Below, one piece after another: positions 1 through 8,783 of a DNA stretch of 64,000 nucleotides. The stretch spans positions 1 to 64,000 of the forward strand of contig JANQLB010000078.1 in the NCBI GenBank assembly GCA_028280805.1. The letters are read 5' to 3'. Source of the stretch: Tissierellales bacterium (GTDB lineage Bacteria > Bacillota > Clostridia > Tissierellales > VENL01). The translations under genes were made by a program, and so were the position numbers. Under the pieces are notes generated by a model. It saw only the letters and a list, made by a program, of their open reading frames with translations, ran no database searches and was not told the DNA's origin. The first letter of the stretch is position 1. Every line of letters begins with the position of its first letter.

Positions 1-117
1 CTCTGATTGATTAGTTAAATCATCAAAATTTGCTTTGCTGTCAGCAAAGCATGGTGTAACTATTGCAAAGCTAAGTAAGAAAACAATAATTGTAAACGTC
101 ATAATCTTTCTAAGCAA
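1..117 (-). CDS. Secreted protein, N-terminal fragment (gene runs off the left edge)
   Basis: Only the first 39 codons lie in the window. The frame stays open from a TTG at 115-117 to base 1, and a very strong Shine-Dalgarno sequence (complement of 122-134) sits at good spacing. The peptide starts with basic residues (MLRKIM), then a hydrophobic run and a likely signal-peptidase site (TPCFA-DSK), so the product is probably exported. An alternative start is the ATG at 100-102. The mature part is too short to assign a family. A promoter for it is visible at 198-226 on the same strand. Confidence 0.7.
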   Translation of the reverse strand, partial: MLRKIMTFTIIVFLLSFAIVTPCFADSKANFDDLTNQSE

Positions 118-197
118 TTTTCCTCACCTCCTTTCAAGTTTTTAATAAAAGTACATAAATTTTCTTTGAATTATATTTTATTCTTATTACTTTTTAA

Positions 198-226
198 AGT
201 ATATAAGAGTTTATATCAACGTTCAA
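198..226 (-). promoter_or_regulatory. Sigma-A-type promoter for the left-edge secreted protein
   Basis: On the minus strand TTGAAC (221-226) and TATACT (198-203) are separated by 17 nt. The leader to the TTG start would be about 75 nt. Confidence 0.65.
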
Positions 227-256
227 TACTGATATAGATAAATATAACAAAAAAAT

Positions 257-297
257 AACTCTCATTTGGTAATACATTTCCTAACGAGAGTTCGTTA
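257..297. other. Alternative hairpins in the divergent intergenic region
   Basis: AACTCTC (257-263) pairs with GAGAGTT (286-292). The overlapping TAACG (282-286) can instead pair with CGTTA (293-297), and the two stems exclude each other. The element lies upstream of the minus-strand promoter and about 190 nt before the rpsB promoter. It could be an operator or a remnant terminator. Apart from this, I see nothing coding in 230-480. Confidence 0.35.
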
Positions 298-480
298 ACA
301 GAATCTAAAACATAAAAATTTCTTCCTAGCTATTATCATCTTTATGTACTATATTTTGGATTTCATGGTTTTTATTTCTCAGCATAAGGTTTTATCTTAT
401 AGCTTACAATTCTAAGTCATTTCATATTGTATAAACTAAAAAAATTAGGCAAATAATATAGCAATCAATAAAAAATGTTA

Positions 481-509
481 TTGATAAAAAATATTAGATA
501 TGATATACT
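481..509 (+). promoter_or_regulatory. Promoter of the rpsB-tsf transcription unit
   Basis: TTGATA (481-486), a 17-nt spacer and TATACT (504-509), with a TGA extended -10 at 501-503. This strong sigma-A-type promoter suits a ribosomal protein operon and leaves a leader of about 105 nt. Confidence 0.75.
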
Positions 510-525
510 ACTTAAGGTAAAAAAA

Positions 526-579
526 CACACATTTCAGGATTTTTAAAGTGTGCCTAAGTTTAATTAGGTTCTTTAAAAA
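526..579 (+). promoter_or_regulatory. Structured rpsB leader (candidate S2 autoregulatory element)
   Basis: In the rpsB 5' UTR, TTTTTAAAG (540-548) pairs perfectly with CTTTAAAAA (571-579) and encloses a second stem, CCTAA (553-557) with TTAGG (564-568). A competing stem, CACAC (526-530) with GTGTG (548-552), would break the base of the long one. There is no terminator poly-T, so control, if any, would act on translation. Autoregulation by S2 is an inference. Confidence 0.45.
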
Positions 580-620
580 GTTGAATGAAATGGAGGAAAA
601 AAACAATAGGAGGTGAATAG

Positions 621-1319
621 ATGTCAGTTATTACAATGAAACAGCTTCTTGAAGCAGGTGTGCATTTTGGACATCAAACAAGAAGATGGAATCCTAAAAT
701 GTCAGAATACATTTTCACAGAAAGAAATGGTATATATATTATAGACCTTCAAAAAACTGTTGGAATGGTAGAAAATGCTTATAAATTTATTAAAGAAATT
801 ACTGAGAATAATGGAGAAATTCTTTTTGTTGGGACTAAGAAGCAGGCTCAGGAATCTATAGAAAAAGAAGCTAAGAGATGCGGCATGCACTATGTAAGCC
901 AGAGATGGTTAGGTGGAATGCTTACAAACTACAAAACTATAAAGAAAAGAATTGACAGATTACGTGATTTAGAAAAGATGGAAGAAGACGGTATGTTTGA
1001 TGTATTACCTAAGAAAGAGGTAATTGCGTTAAAGCATGAAGCTGAAAGACTTGAAAAGTTCTTAGGTGGAATTAAGGACATGAAGGGTGTTCCTCAAGCT
1101 TTATTTGTTGTAGACCCAAGAAAAGAGAAAATTGCTGTTAGAGAAGCTCATATATTGGGTGTACCTGTAGTGGCCATAGTTGATACCAATTGTGATCCTG
1201 ATGAAGTGGATTATGTTATTCCGGGTAATGATGATGCCATTAGAGCAGTTAAGCTACTTACTGAAACAATAGCTAATGCTGTAATAGAAGGTAAGCAGGG
1301 TGAACAAGTAGAAGAGTAA
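621..1319 (+). CDS. rpsB: 30S ribosomal protein S2
   Basis: Structural protein of the small ribosomal subunit, bound at the head-body junction near S1 and the mRNA exit region. At 232 aa it matches the family length. The N-terminus ([20 protein letters not shown]) and the later [14 protein letters not shown] segment are family signatures. The ATG follows AGGAGGTG at ideal spacing. It is first in the usual rpsB-tsf-pyrH-frr order and has its own strong promoter and a structured leader. A hairpin after the stop probably lowers read-through into tsf. Confidence 0.98.
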   Translation: MSVITMKQLLEAGVHFGHQTRRWNPKMSEYIFTERNGIYIIDLQKTVGMVENAYKFIKEITENNGEILFVGTKKQAQESIEKEAKRCGMHYVSQRWLGGMLTNYKTIKKRIDRLRDLEKMEEDGMFDVLPKKEVIALKHEAERLEKFLGGIKDMKGVPQALFVVDPRKEKIAVREAHILGVPVVAIVDTNCDPDEVDYVIPGNDDAIRAVKLLTETIANAVIEGKQGEQVEE

Positions 1320-1325
1320 AATTGT

Positions 1326-1374
1326 GGTAAGGGTTATAAGGGAGTTTTCCCTTACTGCTCTTACCATTTTATTT
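1326..1374 (+). terminator. Attenuating hairpin between rpsB and tsf
   Basis: Nested stem: GGTAAG (1326-1331) with CTTACC (1360-1365), and AAGGGA (1338-1343) with TCCCTT (1348-1353), followed by a short T-rich run. The weak T tract suggests partial termination. Confidence 0.6.
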
Positions 1375-1398
1375 AATAAAAGTTAGGAGGATATAATA

Positions 1399-2046
1399 AT
1401 GTCTATAAGTGCATCAATGGTTAAAGAGTTAAGAGAACGTACAGGAGCTGGGATGCTTGATTGTAAGAAGGCTTTAGAAAAAAATGATGGAAATATTGAA
1501 AAAGCTATAGAGTATCTAAGAGAAAAGGGTTTATCTAAAGCTGCTAAAAAAGCAGGAAGAATTACTGCTGAAGGTGTAGTTGAAGCATACATACATGGCG
1601 GCAGAATTGGAGTATTAGTTGAGGTAAATACTGAAACCGATTTCGTATCAAAGAATGATGAATTTAAAGAATTTGTTAAAGATGTAGCTATGCAGATTGC
1701 TGCTCACAATCCTCAATATGTTTCAAGAGATGAAATTCCTCAAGACGTTTTAAATAAAGAAAGAGAAATTTTAAAGCAGCAGGCATTAAATGAAGGAAAA
1801 CCTGAAAATATTGCAGAAAAAATGGTTGAAGGTAGAATTGAAAAATACTTTAAAGACGTTTGTTTACTTGAACAAGAATTTATAAAAGACCCTGATACAA
1901 CAATTAAACAACTATTAACAGAAAAGATAGCAAAAATTGGAGAAAACATCATAATTAGAAGATTTTCAAGATTTGAAGTTGGAGAAGGGTTAGATAAAAA
2001 AGAAGAGAACTTCGCAGAAGAAGTTGCAAAGCAGATCCAGGGATAA
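1399..2046 (+). CDS. tsf: Translation elongation factor Ts
   Basis: Nucleotide exchange factor that reloads EF-Tu with GTP. The N-terminal UBA-like domain is visible ([20 protein letters not shown]), followed by the core [10 protein letters not shown] motif that contacts EF-Tu. The 215-aa length is the short form usual in Gram-positives and thermophiles, with one core subdomain fewer than the E. coli protein. The ATG follows an AGGAGG at normal spacing. It lies between rpsB and pyrH and is followed by a hairpin. Confidence 0.98.
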   Translation: MSISASMVKELRERTGAGMLDCKKALEKNDGNIEKAIEYLREKGLSKAAKKAGRITAEGVVEAYIHGGRIGVLVEVNTETDFVSKNDEFKEFVKDVAMQIAAHNPQYVSRDEIPQDVLNKEREILKQQALNEGKPENIAEKMVEGRIEKYFKDVCLLEQEFIKDPDTTIKQLLTEKIAKIGENIIIRRFSRFEVGEGLDKKEENFAEEVAKQIQG

Positions 2047-2053
2047 GTATAAT

Positions 2054-2079
2054 GGAGAACACTTTAGTGTTCTCCATTT
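2054..2079 (+). terminator. Hairpin after tsf
   Basis: Perfect 9-bp stem GGAGAACAC (2054-2062) with GTGTTCTCC (2067-2075), loop TTTA. Only ATTT follows, so it may be a leaky terminator or an RNA-stabilising hairpin. Confidence 0.6.
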
Positions 2080-2167
2080 GAATAACAACAACAAAATTAT
2101 GGAGATAATATAATTAATTAAAGGAAATTATATGGTAATATAGAATATTTAATATAGGAGTGTTAAG

Positions 2168-2884
2168 ATGGAAAAACCAAGTTACAAAAGAATCATCTTA
2201 AAGCTAAGTGGTGAAGCATTATCAGGAGGTAGGGGTTTAGGAATTGACGAACAAACAATTAATAATATAGCAAAACAGATTAAAACTATTCAAGAAATTG
2301 GTGTTGAAGTTGCTATTGTAGTAGGTGGAGGTAATTTCTGGAGAGGCAGAAGTACAGAAAGAATGGATAGAACTACTTCTGATTATATGGGTATGCTGGG
2401 AACAGTAATTAATGCTTTAGCTTTGCAGGATTCACTAGAACAAATAGGAGTTTTAACTAGAGTTCAATCGGCTATTGAAATGAGACAAATAGCAGAGCCA
2501 TATATAAGGCGAAGAGCAGTAAGACATTTAGAAAAAGGCAGAGTTGTATTATTTGCAGCCGGTTCAGGAAATCCATATTTTTCAACAGATACTACTGCGG
2601 CATTAAGAGCAGCCGAAATTGAAGCAGAAGTTATTTTATTAGCTAAAAAGGGAGTAGACGGTGTATATGATTCAGACCCTCAACAAAATCCTAATGCAGA
2701 AAAATATGATAATCTAAGGTATATTGATATTTTAAATATGGGATTAGGGGTAATTGATTCAACTGCTACATCTCTATGTATGGATAATAAAATTCCTTTA
2801 ATTGTTTTTGGTATAGATGAACCTAATAATATTATTAAGGCTGTAAAAGGAAAAAAAATAGGTACTTATGTAAAGGAGGATTAA
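2168..2884 (+). CDS. pyrH: UMP kinase
   Basis: Phosphorylates UMP to UDP in the cytoplasm. It belongs to the amino-acid-kinase fold, not to the eukaryotic-type NMP kinases. Visible motifs are the lysine and glycine-rich start ([13 protein letters not shown]), the [11 protein letters not shown] loop and the [11 protein letters not shown] segment. The 238-aa length is typical. The ATG at 2168 follows AGGAG. It ends 2 nt before frr, so the two are almost certainly co-transcribed. Confidence 0.98.
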   Translation: MEKPSYKRIILKLSGEALSGGRGLGIDEQTINNIAKQIKTIQEIGVEVAIVVGGGNFWRGRSTERMDRTTSDYMGMLGTVINALALQDSLEQIGVLTRVQSAIEMRQIAEPYIRRRAVRHLEKGRVVLFAAGSGNPYFSTDTTAALRAAEIEAEVILLAKKGVDGVYDSDPQQNPNAEKYDNLRYIDILNMGLGVIDSTATSLCMDNKIPLIVFGIDEPNNIIKAVKGKKIGTYVKED

Positions 2885-2886
2885 AT

Positions 2887-3444
2887 ATGTATTTAGACAT
2901 TCACAAGTCTACAGAGGAAAGAATGAAAAAAACTGTAAAGGTGTACAAAGATGAATTGAAATCAATAAGGGCCGGTAGAGCTAATCCTGCATTACTTGAT
3001 AGAATAGTTGTAGATTATTATGGAACTCCTACTCCTTTGAAGCAGATTTCAAATGTTTCTGCACCGGAACCAAGGTCTTTATTAATTCAACCGTGGGATG
3101 CTAACTCAATACCTAACATTGAAAAGGCTATACTGACATCTGAGTTGGGACTTAACCCTTCTAATGATGGTAAACTTATTAGATTATCTGTTCCACAGCT
3201 TACTGAAGAAAGAAGAAAAGACATCATTAAGCTGTTAAAGAAGGTTACTGAAGAATCAAAGGTGGCAGTTAGAAACGCAAGAAGAGATGCTAATGAACAT
3301 CTTAAGAAAATCGAGAAAACCGGAGAAATAACTGAAGATGATTTAAGATTAGCAGAAGAACAGGTACAAAAACTTACAGATAAATATATAGAAGAAATCG
3401 AGAAGATAAAAGAACATAAAGCTGAAGAGATAATGGAGGTATAG
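2887..3444 (+). CDS. frr: Ribosome recycling factor
   Basis: Splits the post-termination ribosome together with EF-G. The 185-aa length and the conserved segments ([44 protein letters not shown]) are diagnostic. The C-terminus is the expected long helical arm. It follows pyrH with a 2-nt gap, and its last codons (GGAGGT) form the Shine-Dalgarno sequence for the next small ORF, which suggests translational coupling. Confidence 0.98.
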   Translation: MYLDIHKSTEERMKKTVKVYKDELKSIRAGRANPALLDRIVVDYYGTPTPLKQISNVSAPEPRSLLIQPWDANSIPNIEKAILTSELGLNPSNDGKLIRLSVPQLTEERRKDIIKLLKKVTEESKVAVRNARRDANEHLKKIEKTGEITEDDLRLAEEQVQKLTDKYIEEIEKIKEHKAEEIMEV

Positions 3445-3447
3445 TTT

Positions 3448-3660
3448 TTGTTGGATAATATGTTAGAGAATTTAGATGTAATTGGATACAAGTTACATGA
3501 TGGGCTAAACATTATTAAAAAAAATTATACTTCAAGTATTAAAATTATTGAAACCACAGGAAATTCAAAGTACAAAGCAGGTAATTTAAATGAGTCACGA
3601 ATACTAAAGGTTTCAAAGCCAAATAATGATACTATAGAAGTTATCATTGGTTTTTTCTAA
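3448..3660 (+). CDS. Small hypothetical protein between frr and uppS
   Basis: A 70-aa frame starting at TTG 3448 (or TTG 3451). The Shine-Dalgarno GGAGGT at 3435-3440 lies inside the frr 3' end, so translation is probably coupled to frr. The protein has a GYKLHDGLNIIKK segment, then a mixed basic/polar middle and a hydrophobic C-terminus (IEVIIGFF). No signal peptide or membrane span is clear. I recognise no family. Its tight placement in a conserved operon and its Shine-Dalgarno support a real gene. The stop codon is built into the following hairpin. Confidence 0.65.
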   Translation: MLDNMLENLDVIGYKLHDGLNIIKKNYTSSIKIIETTGNSKYKAGNLNESRILKVSKPNNDTIEVIIGFF

Positions 3661-3684
3661 CCCCTTTTCGATTGAGAAGGGGTT
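3659..3684 (+). terminator. Hairpin overlapping the stop of the frr-uppS small ORF
   Basis: AACCCCTT (3659-3666) pairs with AAGGGGTT (3677-3684). The stem starts inside the TAA stop at 3658-3660. No direct poly-T follows, so it is probably a partial terminator or processing hairpin. Confidence 0.5.
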
Positions 3685-3713
3685 ATTAGTGATTTTTAAT
3701 GGAGGGTTCTTAA

Positions 3714-4457
3714 ATGAGCAATACAATAATTAAAGAGATTGACTATGATAGATTACCAAAACATGTGGCAATAATTATGGATGGGAATGGTAGATGGGCA
3801 CGTAAGAGATTATTACCTAGGAAAGCAGGACATAAAGCAGGGGTTGAAAGAGTCAAGGAAATAGTTGAAACTGTAGGTGATTTAGGTATTAAATATTTAA
3901 CTCTTTATGCTTTTTCTACTGAAAATTGGAAAAGATCCAACGATGAAGTTAGTTCACTTATGAAACTTTTAGTTTACTATTTAAGAAATGAAATCAAAAC
4001 TCTGCATAGTAATCAAGTAAAAATTAAAGTTATAGGGGAGTTAAGTAAATTGCCTTCTACTCCTAAACAAGAAATTTTAGACGCAATAAATTTAACTAAA
4101 AATAATGATAAACTAATTTTAAATATTGCATTAAATTATGGTGGAAGACAAGATATAATTAGAGCAGCTAAGTTATTTGCTAAAGATGTAAATGATGGTA
4201 AACTTAAAATAAATCAATTAGATGAAGAAACTTTTAATAATTATCTTTACACAAGTGATAATCCTGACCCGGACTTATTGATAAGACCAAGTGGTGAATT
4301 AAGGATTAGCAATTTTTTATTATATCAAATTGCATATACTGAGTTTTGGTTTTCTAATATCTATTGGCCGGATTTTAGTAAAAAACACCTCTACCAAGCT
4401 ATAATTGATTTTCAACAAAGAGATAGAAGGTATGGAGGAATTAAGGATGATAAATAA
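3714..4457 (+). CDS. uppS: Undecaprenyl diphosphate synthase (cis-prenyltransferase)
   Basis: Condenses isopentenyl diphosphate onto farnesyl diphosphate to make the C55 lipid carrier for peptidoglycan and wall polymers. The active-site motif HVAIIMDGNGRWA has the catalytic Asp at residue 23, and the later DLLIRPSGELRISNFLLYQ segment is the C-terminal signature. The 247-aa length is normal. Its stop is immediately followed by the cdsA start, forming an envelope-precursor block with cdsA, dxr and ispG. Confidence 0.97.
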   Translation: MSNTIIKEIDYDRLPKHVAIIMDGNGRWARKRLLPRKAGHKAGVERVKEIVETVGDLGIKYLTLYAFSTENWKRSNDEVSSLMKLLVYYLRNEIKTLHSNQVKIKVIGELSKLPSTPKQEILDAINLTKNNDKLILNIALNYGGRQDIIRAAKLFAKDVNDGKLKINQLDEETFNNYLYTSDNPDPDLLIRPSGELRISNFLLYQIAYTEFWFSNIYWPDFSKKHLYQAIIDFQQRDRRYGGIKDDK

Positions 4458-5228
4458 ATGAAAATAAGAATTGTAAGTGGGGTAATAGCAGCGTTATTAC
4501 TTTTTGTAGTAGTTTTAATTGGTGGTGTAGTTTTAAATATAGGGGTATTAATTATCTCTCTTATTGCTATCTACGAATTTAGTAACGCTTTGAAAAACAT
4601 TAATAATTTAAAACCATTATCAATAATAAATTATTTATTAGCCATAAGTTTTTTTGCAATAACGCTTATAGATAATTTTCAATTAACTCACCCTGTTTTT
4701 TTATTATACTGCATAACTCTGTTTATGATATTAGTTTTAAATTTAAATTATTCTTTATTGGACATTTCTGTAACTTTATTTCAAGGATTGTACATAGTTG
4801 TCTTCCTTTTTCATATTTCGTTACTAAATGGTACTCAGATAATTTGGTTAATATTTATTATTGCTATTGCAACAGATACATCTGCTTATTTTATAGGTAT
4901 TAAATTTGGTAAAACAAAGCTATATCCTAGTTTAAGTCCTAACAAGACAGTAGAAGGTTCTATAGGCGGCATTATTGGAAGTCTGCTGGCAACTATGGTT
5001 TTTGTATGGATTAATGATATAAGTTATGTTATAGAAATAGCATTATTAAGCGTGGTTTGCTCTATAATGTCGCAGATTGGAGATTTAGCTGCATCTAGAA
5101 TTAAACGAATTGCTGGAATAAAGGATTTTGGAAATATTATTCCCGGTCACGGAGGTATGCTTGATAGATTTGATAGTATACTTTTTACCGCACCAATAGT
5201 ATATTATTATATGTATCTGTTTTTATAG
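4458..5228 (+). CDS. cdsA: Phosphatidate cytidylyltransferase
   Basis: Integral membrane enzyme that makes CDP-diacylglycerol from phosphatidate and CTP, the branch point of phospholipid synthesis. Several hydrophobic segments are followed by the C-terminal signature region (SQIGDLAASRIKRIAGIKDF, then PGHGGMLDRFDS), which carries the metal-binding Asp residues. The 256-aa length is typical. The ATG starts directly after the uppS stop, indicating coupling. Confidence 0.96.
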   Translation: MKIRIVSGVIAALLLFVVVLIGGVVLNIGVLIISLIAIYEFSNALKNINNLKPLSIINYLLAISFFAITLIDNFQLTHPVFLLYCITLFMILVLNLNYSLLDISVTLFQGLYIVVFLFHISLLNGTQIIWLIFIIAIATDTSAYFIGIKFGKTKLYPSLSPNKTVEGSIGGIIGSLLATMVFVWINDISYVIEIALLSVVCSIMSQIGDLAASRIKRIAGIKDFGNIIPGHGGMLDRFDSILFTAPIVYYYMYLFL

Positions 5229-5268
5229 TTTATCCGTGTTAGATAATTTTAAATCAGGATGTGATACT

Positions 5269-6420
5269 TTGAAAAGGATAAGTATTTTAGGTTCAACCGG
5301 GTCTATTGGGACACAGGCTTTAGACGTTATTAATGATTGTGAAAACTATGAAGTGGTTGCTTTAACTGCTAATAATAATATAGATTTGTTAGAAAAGCAA
5401 ATTAAGAAATTCAATCCTAAAATTGTAGGTGTAGGCAATGAAGAAAAGGCAAGATTATTAAGAGAAAGATTAGACAATAATAAAGTAGATATTATTTCAG
5501 GCATTGAAGGACTCATTTCTGCTGCTACGATTAATTGTGCTGATATAGTTTTAAACTCAGTGGTTGGAATGGTTGGGTTAGTTCCTACACTTGAGGCAAT
5601 AAAATCTAAAAAGACAATTGCCCTGGCTAATAAAGAAACGTTAGTAGCTGGTGGAGAAATAGTTACAAGACTAGCTAAGGAAAAACAAGTCCAAATTATA
5701 CCTGTTGACAGTGAACATTCTGCAATTTTCCAATGCTTAACCAGTGGAAAAAAAGAAGAAATATTTAAACTAATACTTACTGCATCAGGCGGACCATTTA
5801 GAGGAAAAAATTCGAAGGATTTAGAAAATGTTTCATTAGAAGATGCTTTAGCTCACCCTAATTGGGTTATGGGTAAGAAAATATCTGTTGACTCAGCAAC
5901 TCTAATGAATAAAGGCTTAGAGGTTATAGAAGCCAAATGGTTGTTTGACATTGATATAGAAAAAATAGATGTATTGGTGCATCCGGAAAGTATAATTCAT
6001 TCTATGGTTGAATATATTGATGGTAGTGTTATAGGTCAGCTAGCAATCCATGACATGAGAATACCTATACAATATGCTCTTAGTTATCCTAAAAGAAAAT
6101 TTAATTTTTTAAATAGACTAGATTTAGCGGAAATTGGGAAACTTACTTTTGAAAAGCCTGATAATAAAACATTTCCTTGCTTGACATTAGCTATCCAATC
6201 TAGTACGATTGGAGGAACAATGCCTGCTGTTTTAAATGCGGCTAATGAAATGGTAGTTAATATGTTTTTACAAAAAAGAATTATGTTTAAGGATATACCT
6301 AAGTTAATAGAAAATGTTATGAATTCTCATAATGTTTTATATGATCCAACATTGGAGGATATTTTGCAAAGCGACATGTGGTCAAGAAAACAAGTTCAGA
6401 AACTAGTAGAATTAAAATGA
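5269..6420 (+). CDS. dxr: 1-deoxy-D-xylulose 5-phosphate reductoisomerase
   Basis: First committed step of the MEP isoprenoid pathway, an NADPH-dependent conversion of DXP to MEP. The NADPH-binding start (KRISILGSTGSIGTQ), the metal/substrate loop (VDSEHSAIFQ) and NKGLEVIEAKWLF are clear. The frame is open from GTG 5236, but family N-termini fit TTG 5269 (MKRISILG), which also has an AGGATGTG-like Shine-Dalgarno. It gives 383 aa. It sits in one operon with ispG, the sixth-step enzyme. Confidence 0.95.
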   Translation: MKRISILGSTGSIGTQALDVINDCENYEVVALTANNNIDLLEKQIKKFNPKIVGVGNEEKARLLRERLDNNKVDIISGIEGLISAATINCADIVLNSVVGMVGLVPTLEAIKSKKTIALANKETLVAGGEIVTRLAKEKQVQIIPVDSEHSAIFQCLTSGKKEEIFKLILTASGGPFRGKNSKDLENVSLEDALAHPNWVMGKKISVDSATLMNKGLEVIEAKWLFDIDIEKIDVLVHPESIIHSMVEYIDGSVIGQLAIHDMRIPIQYALSYPKRKFNFLNRLDLAEIGKLTFEKPDNKTFPCLTLAIQSSTIGGTMPAVLNAANEMVVNMFLQKRIMFKDIPKLIENVMNSHNVLYDPTLEDILQSDMWSRKQVQKLVELK

Positions 6421-6435
6421 TAGGTGGTGTTTTAT

Positions 6436-7686
6436 TTGATAACAGCTTTAGCAGCTATTTTTGTATTTTTTTTAATTGTTTTAGTTCATGAGCTAGGTCA
6501 TCTTATATCAGCTAAGTTAGTAGGGGTAAAAGTTCACGAATTTGCTATTGGAATGGGACCGAAGCTTTTTCAGTTTGGTAAAAAAGAAACTAAATATTCA
6601 TTAAGAGTTCTACCTATAGGCGGATATGTTAGAATGGAAGGTCAGGATGACGAATCAACAGCTCAAGGAAGCGTAAATAATAAGCCTGTATTAGCAAGAA
6701 TTTTTGTTTTTGCATCAGGAGCTATTATGAATTTTGTTTTAGCAATATTAATTTTTATCATTCTTGCCTTTTTTACTGTGATACCTACTATGGAGATTGC
6801 AGATATTGAACAAGATTCTCCAGGTTATATAGCAGGTATAAGGGAAGGAGATATACTTAAGTCTGTTAATGGAGAAAAAATTAGTATTTGGGACGAATAT
6901 CAAGTTATATTAGAAAGAAGCAATGTAGAATCTTACAATATGACCGTATTAAGAGGTAATGAAGAGATTGACTTCGTTGTAAAACCAGTAATTGAAGAAA
7001 GAAGAATAATAGGAATATATCCTAAAATGGTTAATGATACTGCTACAACTGTTATTAACGTAGTTACAGACGGATTTCCTGCTAATGATGCCGGAATTAA
7101 AGCTGATGATAAAATCATCTCAATCAATGGTAATCCGATTAATGCTTGGGATGATATTCTTAATAATATAAATAATAATGAAAGAGAAGTAATAGAAATA
7201 GGCGTAGACAGAAATGGACAATTATTAACTTTTAATATTACTCCCGTTATACAACAGAATCAAAAAATAGATTTATTTTTTAAAGGTACAAATTCTATTA
7301 TTGATGGAATTACTTATGGTATTCAGAGAATTATATTTTTAATTACAGAAATGTTTGTTTTCTTAGGCAGGTTAATTAGATTTGAAAATGTAAGTGAACA
7401 AGTAGGAGGACCAGTAAAGATTATATCTGTAATAGGTCAGGCTGCAAGATTCGGTTTCCTAAATGTATTACAGTTAGCTGCTTTTTTAAGTGTAAATTTA
7501 GGATTTTTAAACCTTCTTCCTATACCGGCATTAGATGGTGGACGGATATTGTTTGGAGTTGTAGAGTTAATCAGAGGTAAGCAGATGGATCCAGAAAAAG
7601 AAGGATTGATACATTTAATAGGGTTTGTGTTTTTAATACTCTTAATTATATTTGTCAGCTTTAATGATGTACTAGGATTGTTGTAA
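6436..7686 (+). CDS. rseP: RIP site-2 zinc metalloprotease
   Basis: Intramembrane protease that cleaves anti-sigma factors and remnant signal peptides. The active site HELGH lies in the first membrane helix and the second metal-ligand motif LLPIPALDGGR lies in the C-terminal membrane region. Two PDZ-like domains are visible between them (around SPGYIAGIREGD and FPANDAGIKADD). TTG 6436 is preferred because AGGTGGTG lies just upstream; GTG 6424 or 6427 would overlap that site. Location between dxr and ispG is the common Clostridia arrangement. Confidence 0.95.
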   Translation: MITALAAIFVFFLIVLVHELGHLISAKLVGVKVHEFAIGMGPKLFQFGKKETKYSLRVLPIGGYVRMEGQDDESTAQGSVNNKPVLARIFVFASGAIMNFVLAILIFIILAFFTVIPTMEIADIEQDSPGYIAGIREGDILKSVNGEKISIWDEYQVILERSNVESYNMTVLRGNEEIDFVVKPVIEERRIIGIYPKMVNDTATTVINVVTDGFPANDAGIKADDKIISINGNPINAWDDILNNINNNEREVIEIGVDRNGQLLTFNITPVIQQNQKIDLFFKGTNSIIDGITYGIQRIIFLITEMFVFLGRLIRFENVSEQVGGPVKIISVIGQAARFGFLNVLQLAAFLSVNLGFLNLLPIPALDGGRILFGVVELIRGKQMDPEKEGLIHLIGFVFLILLIIFVSFNDVLGLL

Positions 7687-7704
7687 CTAACTTGGGAGGT
7701 AGCC

Positions 7705-8763
7705 ATGAAACAGTATATACGAAAGAAAACCAGAAAAATATACTATGGAAGTGTTGGCGTAGGCGGTGACTCTCCAATAACTGTTCAGTCAATGACAAAT
7801 ACTGATACTAGAGATGTTCATAAAACTATCAATCAGATAAAAGAGTTAGAAAAAGTGAATTGTGATATTATTAGAGTTGCAGTACCTGATCCAGAAGCAG
7901 CAGATGCAGTTAAAGATATTAAGAAAAGCATCAATATACCTCTAATTGCAGATATACACTTTGATTACAGGTTAGCTTTACAATCTGTAAAAAATGGTGT
8001 AGACGGCTTAAGAATAAATCCCGGTAACATAGGTTCAATAGATAAAGTTAAAGAAGTAGTAAAAGCATGTAAAGACAGAAAAATCCCCATTAGAATTGGA
8101 GTTAATTCCGGGTCAATTAGTAAAGAGTATTTAGAAAAATTTGGTGGAGTTAACGTTAACTCTATGGTTGAAAGTGCTTTAGAACATATAAACATATTAA
8201 GAGATATGGACTATCATGATATGGTAATATCTCTTAAGGCAACAGATATATATACAACATTAAACGCATATAAGAGCATATCTGAGATTGTTGACTATCC
8301 TTTACATATAGGAATCACTGAAGCGGGTACACAATGGGCTGGCACAATAAAATCCTCTATAGGTATAGGAAGTATATTACTAATGGGAATAGGTGATACA
8401 ATTAGAGTTTCTTTAACTGGTGAACCTGTTGAAGAAGTAAAGGTAGGGAAACAGATATTAAGAAGTATCGGTATGCTAAGAGATAAAATAGAGATTATTT
8501 CCTGTCCAACCTGCGGTAGAACTGAGATTGATTTAATATCTTTAGCAAAAGAGGTTGAAAAAAAAGTTGAAAATATTCATAGACCTATTAAAGTTGCAAT
8601 AATGGGTTGTGTTGTAAATGGACCCGGTGAAGCAAGAGAAGCTGACTTAGGAATAGCAGGCGGCAAAGGAAATGGGATAATTTTTAAAAAAGGTAAGGTA
8701 CTAAAAAAAGTTAAAGAAGATAAATTAATAGATGAACTTATGCAAGAAATAAATAAATTATAG
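7705..8763 (+). CDS. ispG: 4-hydroxy-3-methylbut-2-en-1-yl diphosphate synthase
   Basis: [4Fe-4S] enzyme of the MEP pathway that converts MEcPP to HMBPP. The N-terminal barrel (VQSMTNTDTRDV; IADIHFDYRLAL; LRINPGNIG) is followed by the cluster-binding C-terminal domain with Cys ligands in CPTCGRTE and GCVVNGPGEA. The 352-aa length is the compact bacterial form. The ATG follows GGGAGG. It completes the dxr-rseP-ispG block. Confidence 0.98.
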   Translation: MKQYIRKKTRKIYYGSVGVGGDSPITVQSMTNTDTRDVHKTINQIKELEKVNCDIIRVAVPDPEAADAVKDIKKSINIPLIADIHFDYRLALQSVKNGVDGLRINPGNIGSIDKVKEVVKACKDRKIPIRIGVNSGSISKEYLEKFGGVNVNSMVESALEHINILRDMDYHDMVISLKATDIYTTLNAYKSISEIVDYPLHIGITEAGTQWAGTIKSSIGIGSILLMGIGDTIRVSLTGEPVEEVKVGKQILRSIGMLRDKIEIISCPTCGRTEIDLISLAKEVEKKVENIHRPIKVAIMGCVVNGPGEAREADLGIAGGKGNGIIFKKGKVLKKVKEDKLIDELMQEINKL

Positions 8764-8783
8764 AGCTTTGAGGTGAATACCTA

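Noticed and set aside
1383-1592. Minus-strand frame over the start of tsf
   Set aside because: Fully covers a known translation factor and has no Shine-Dalgarno or family.
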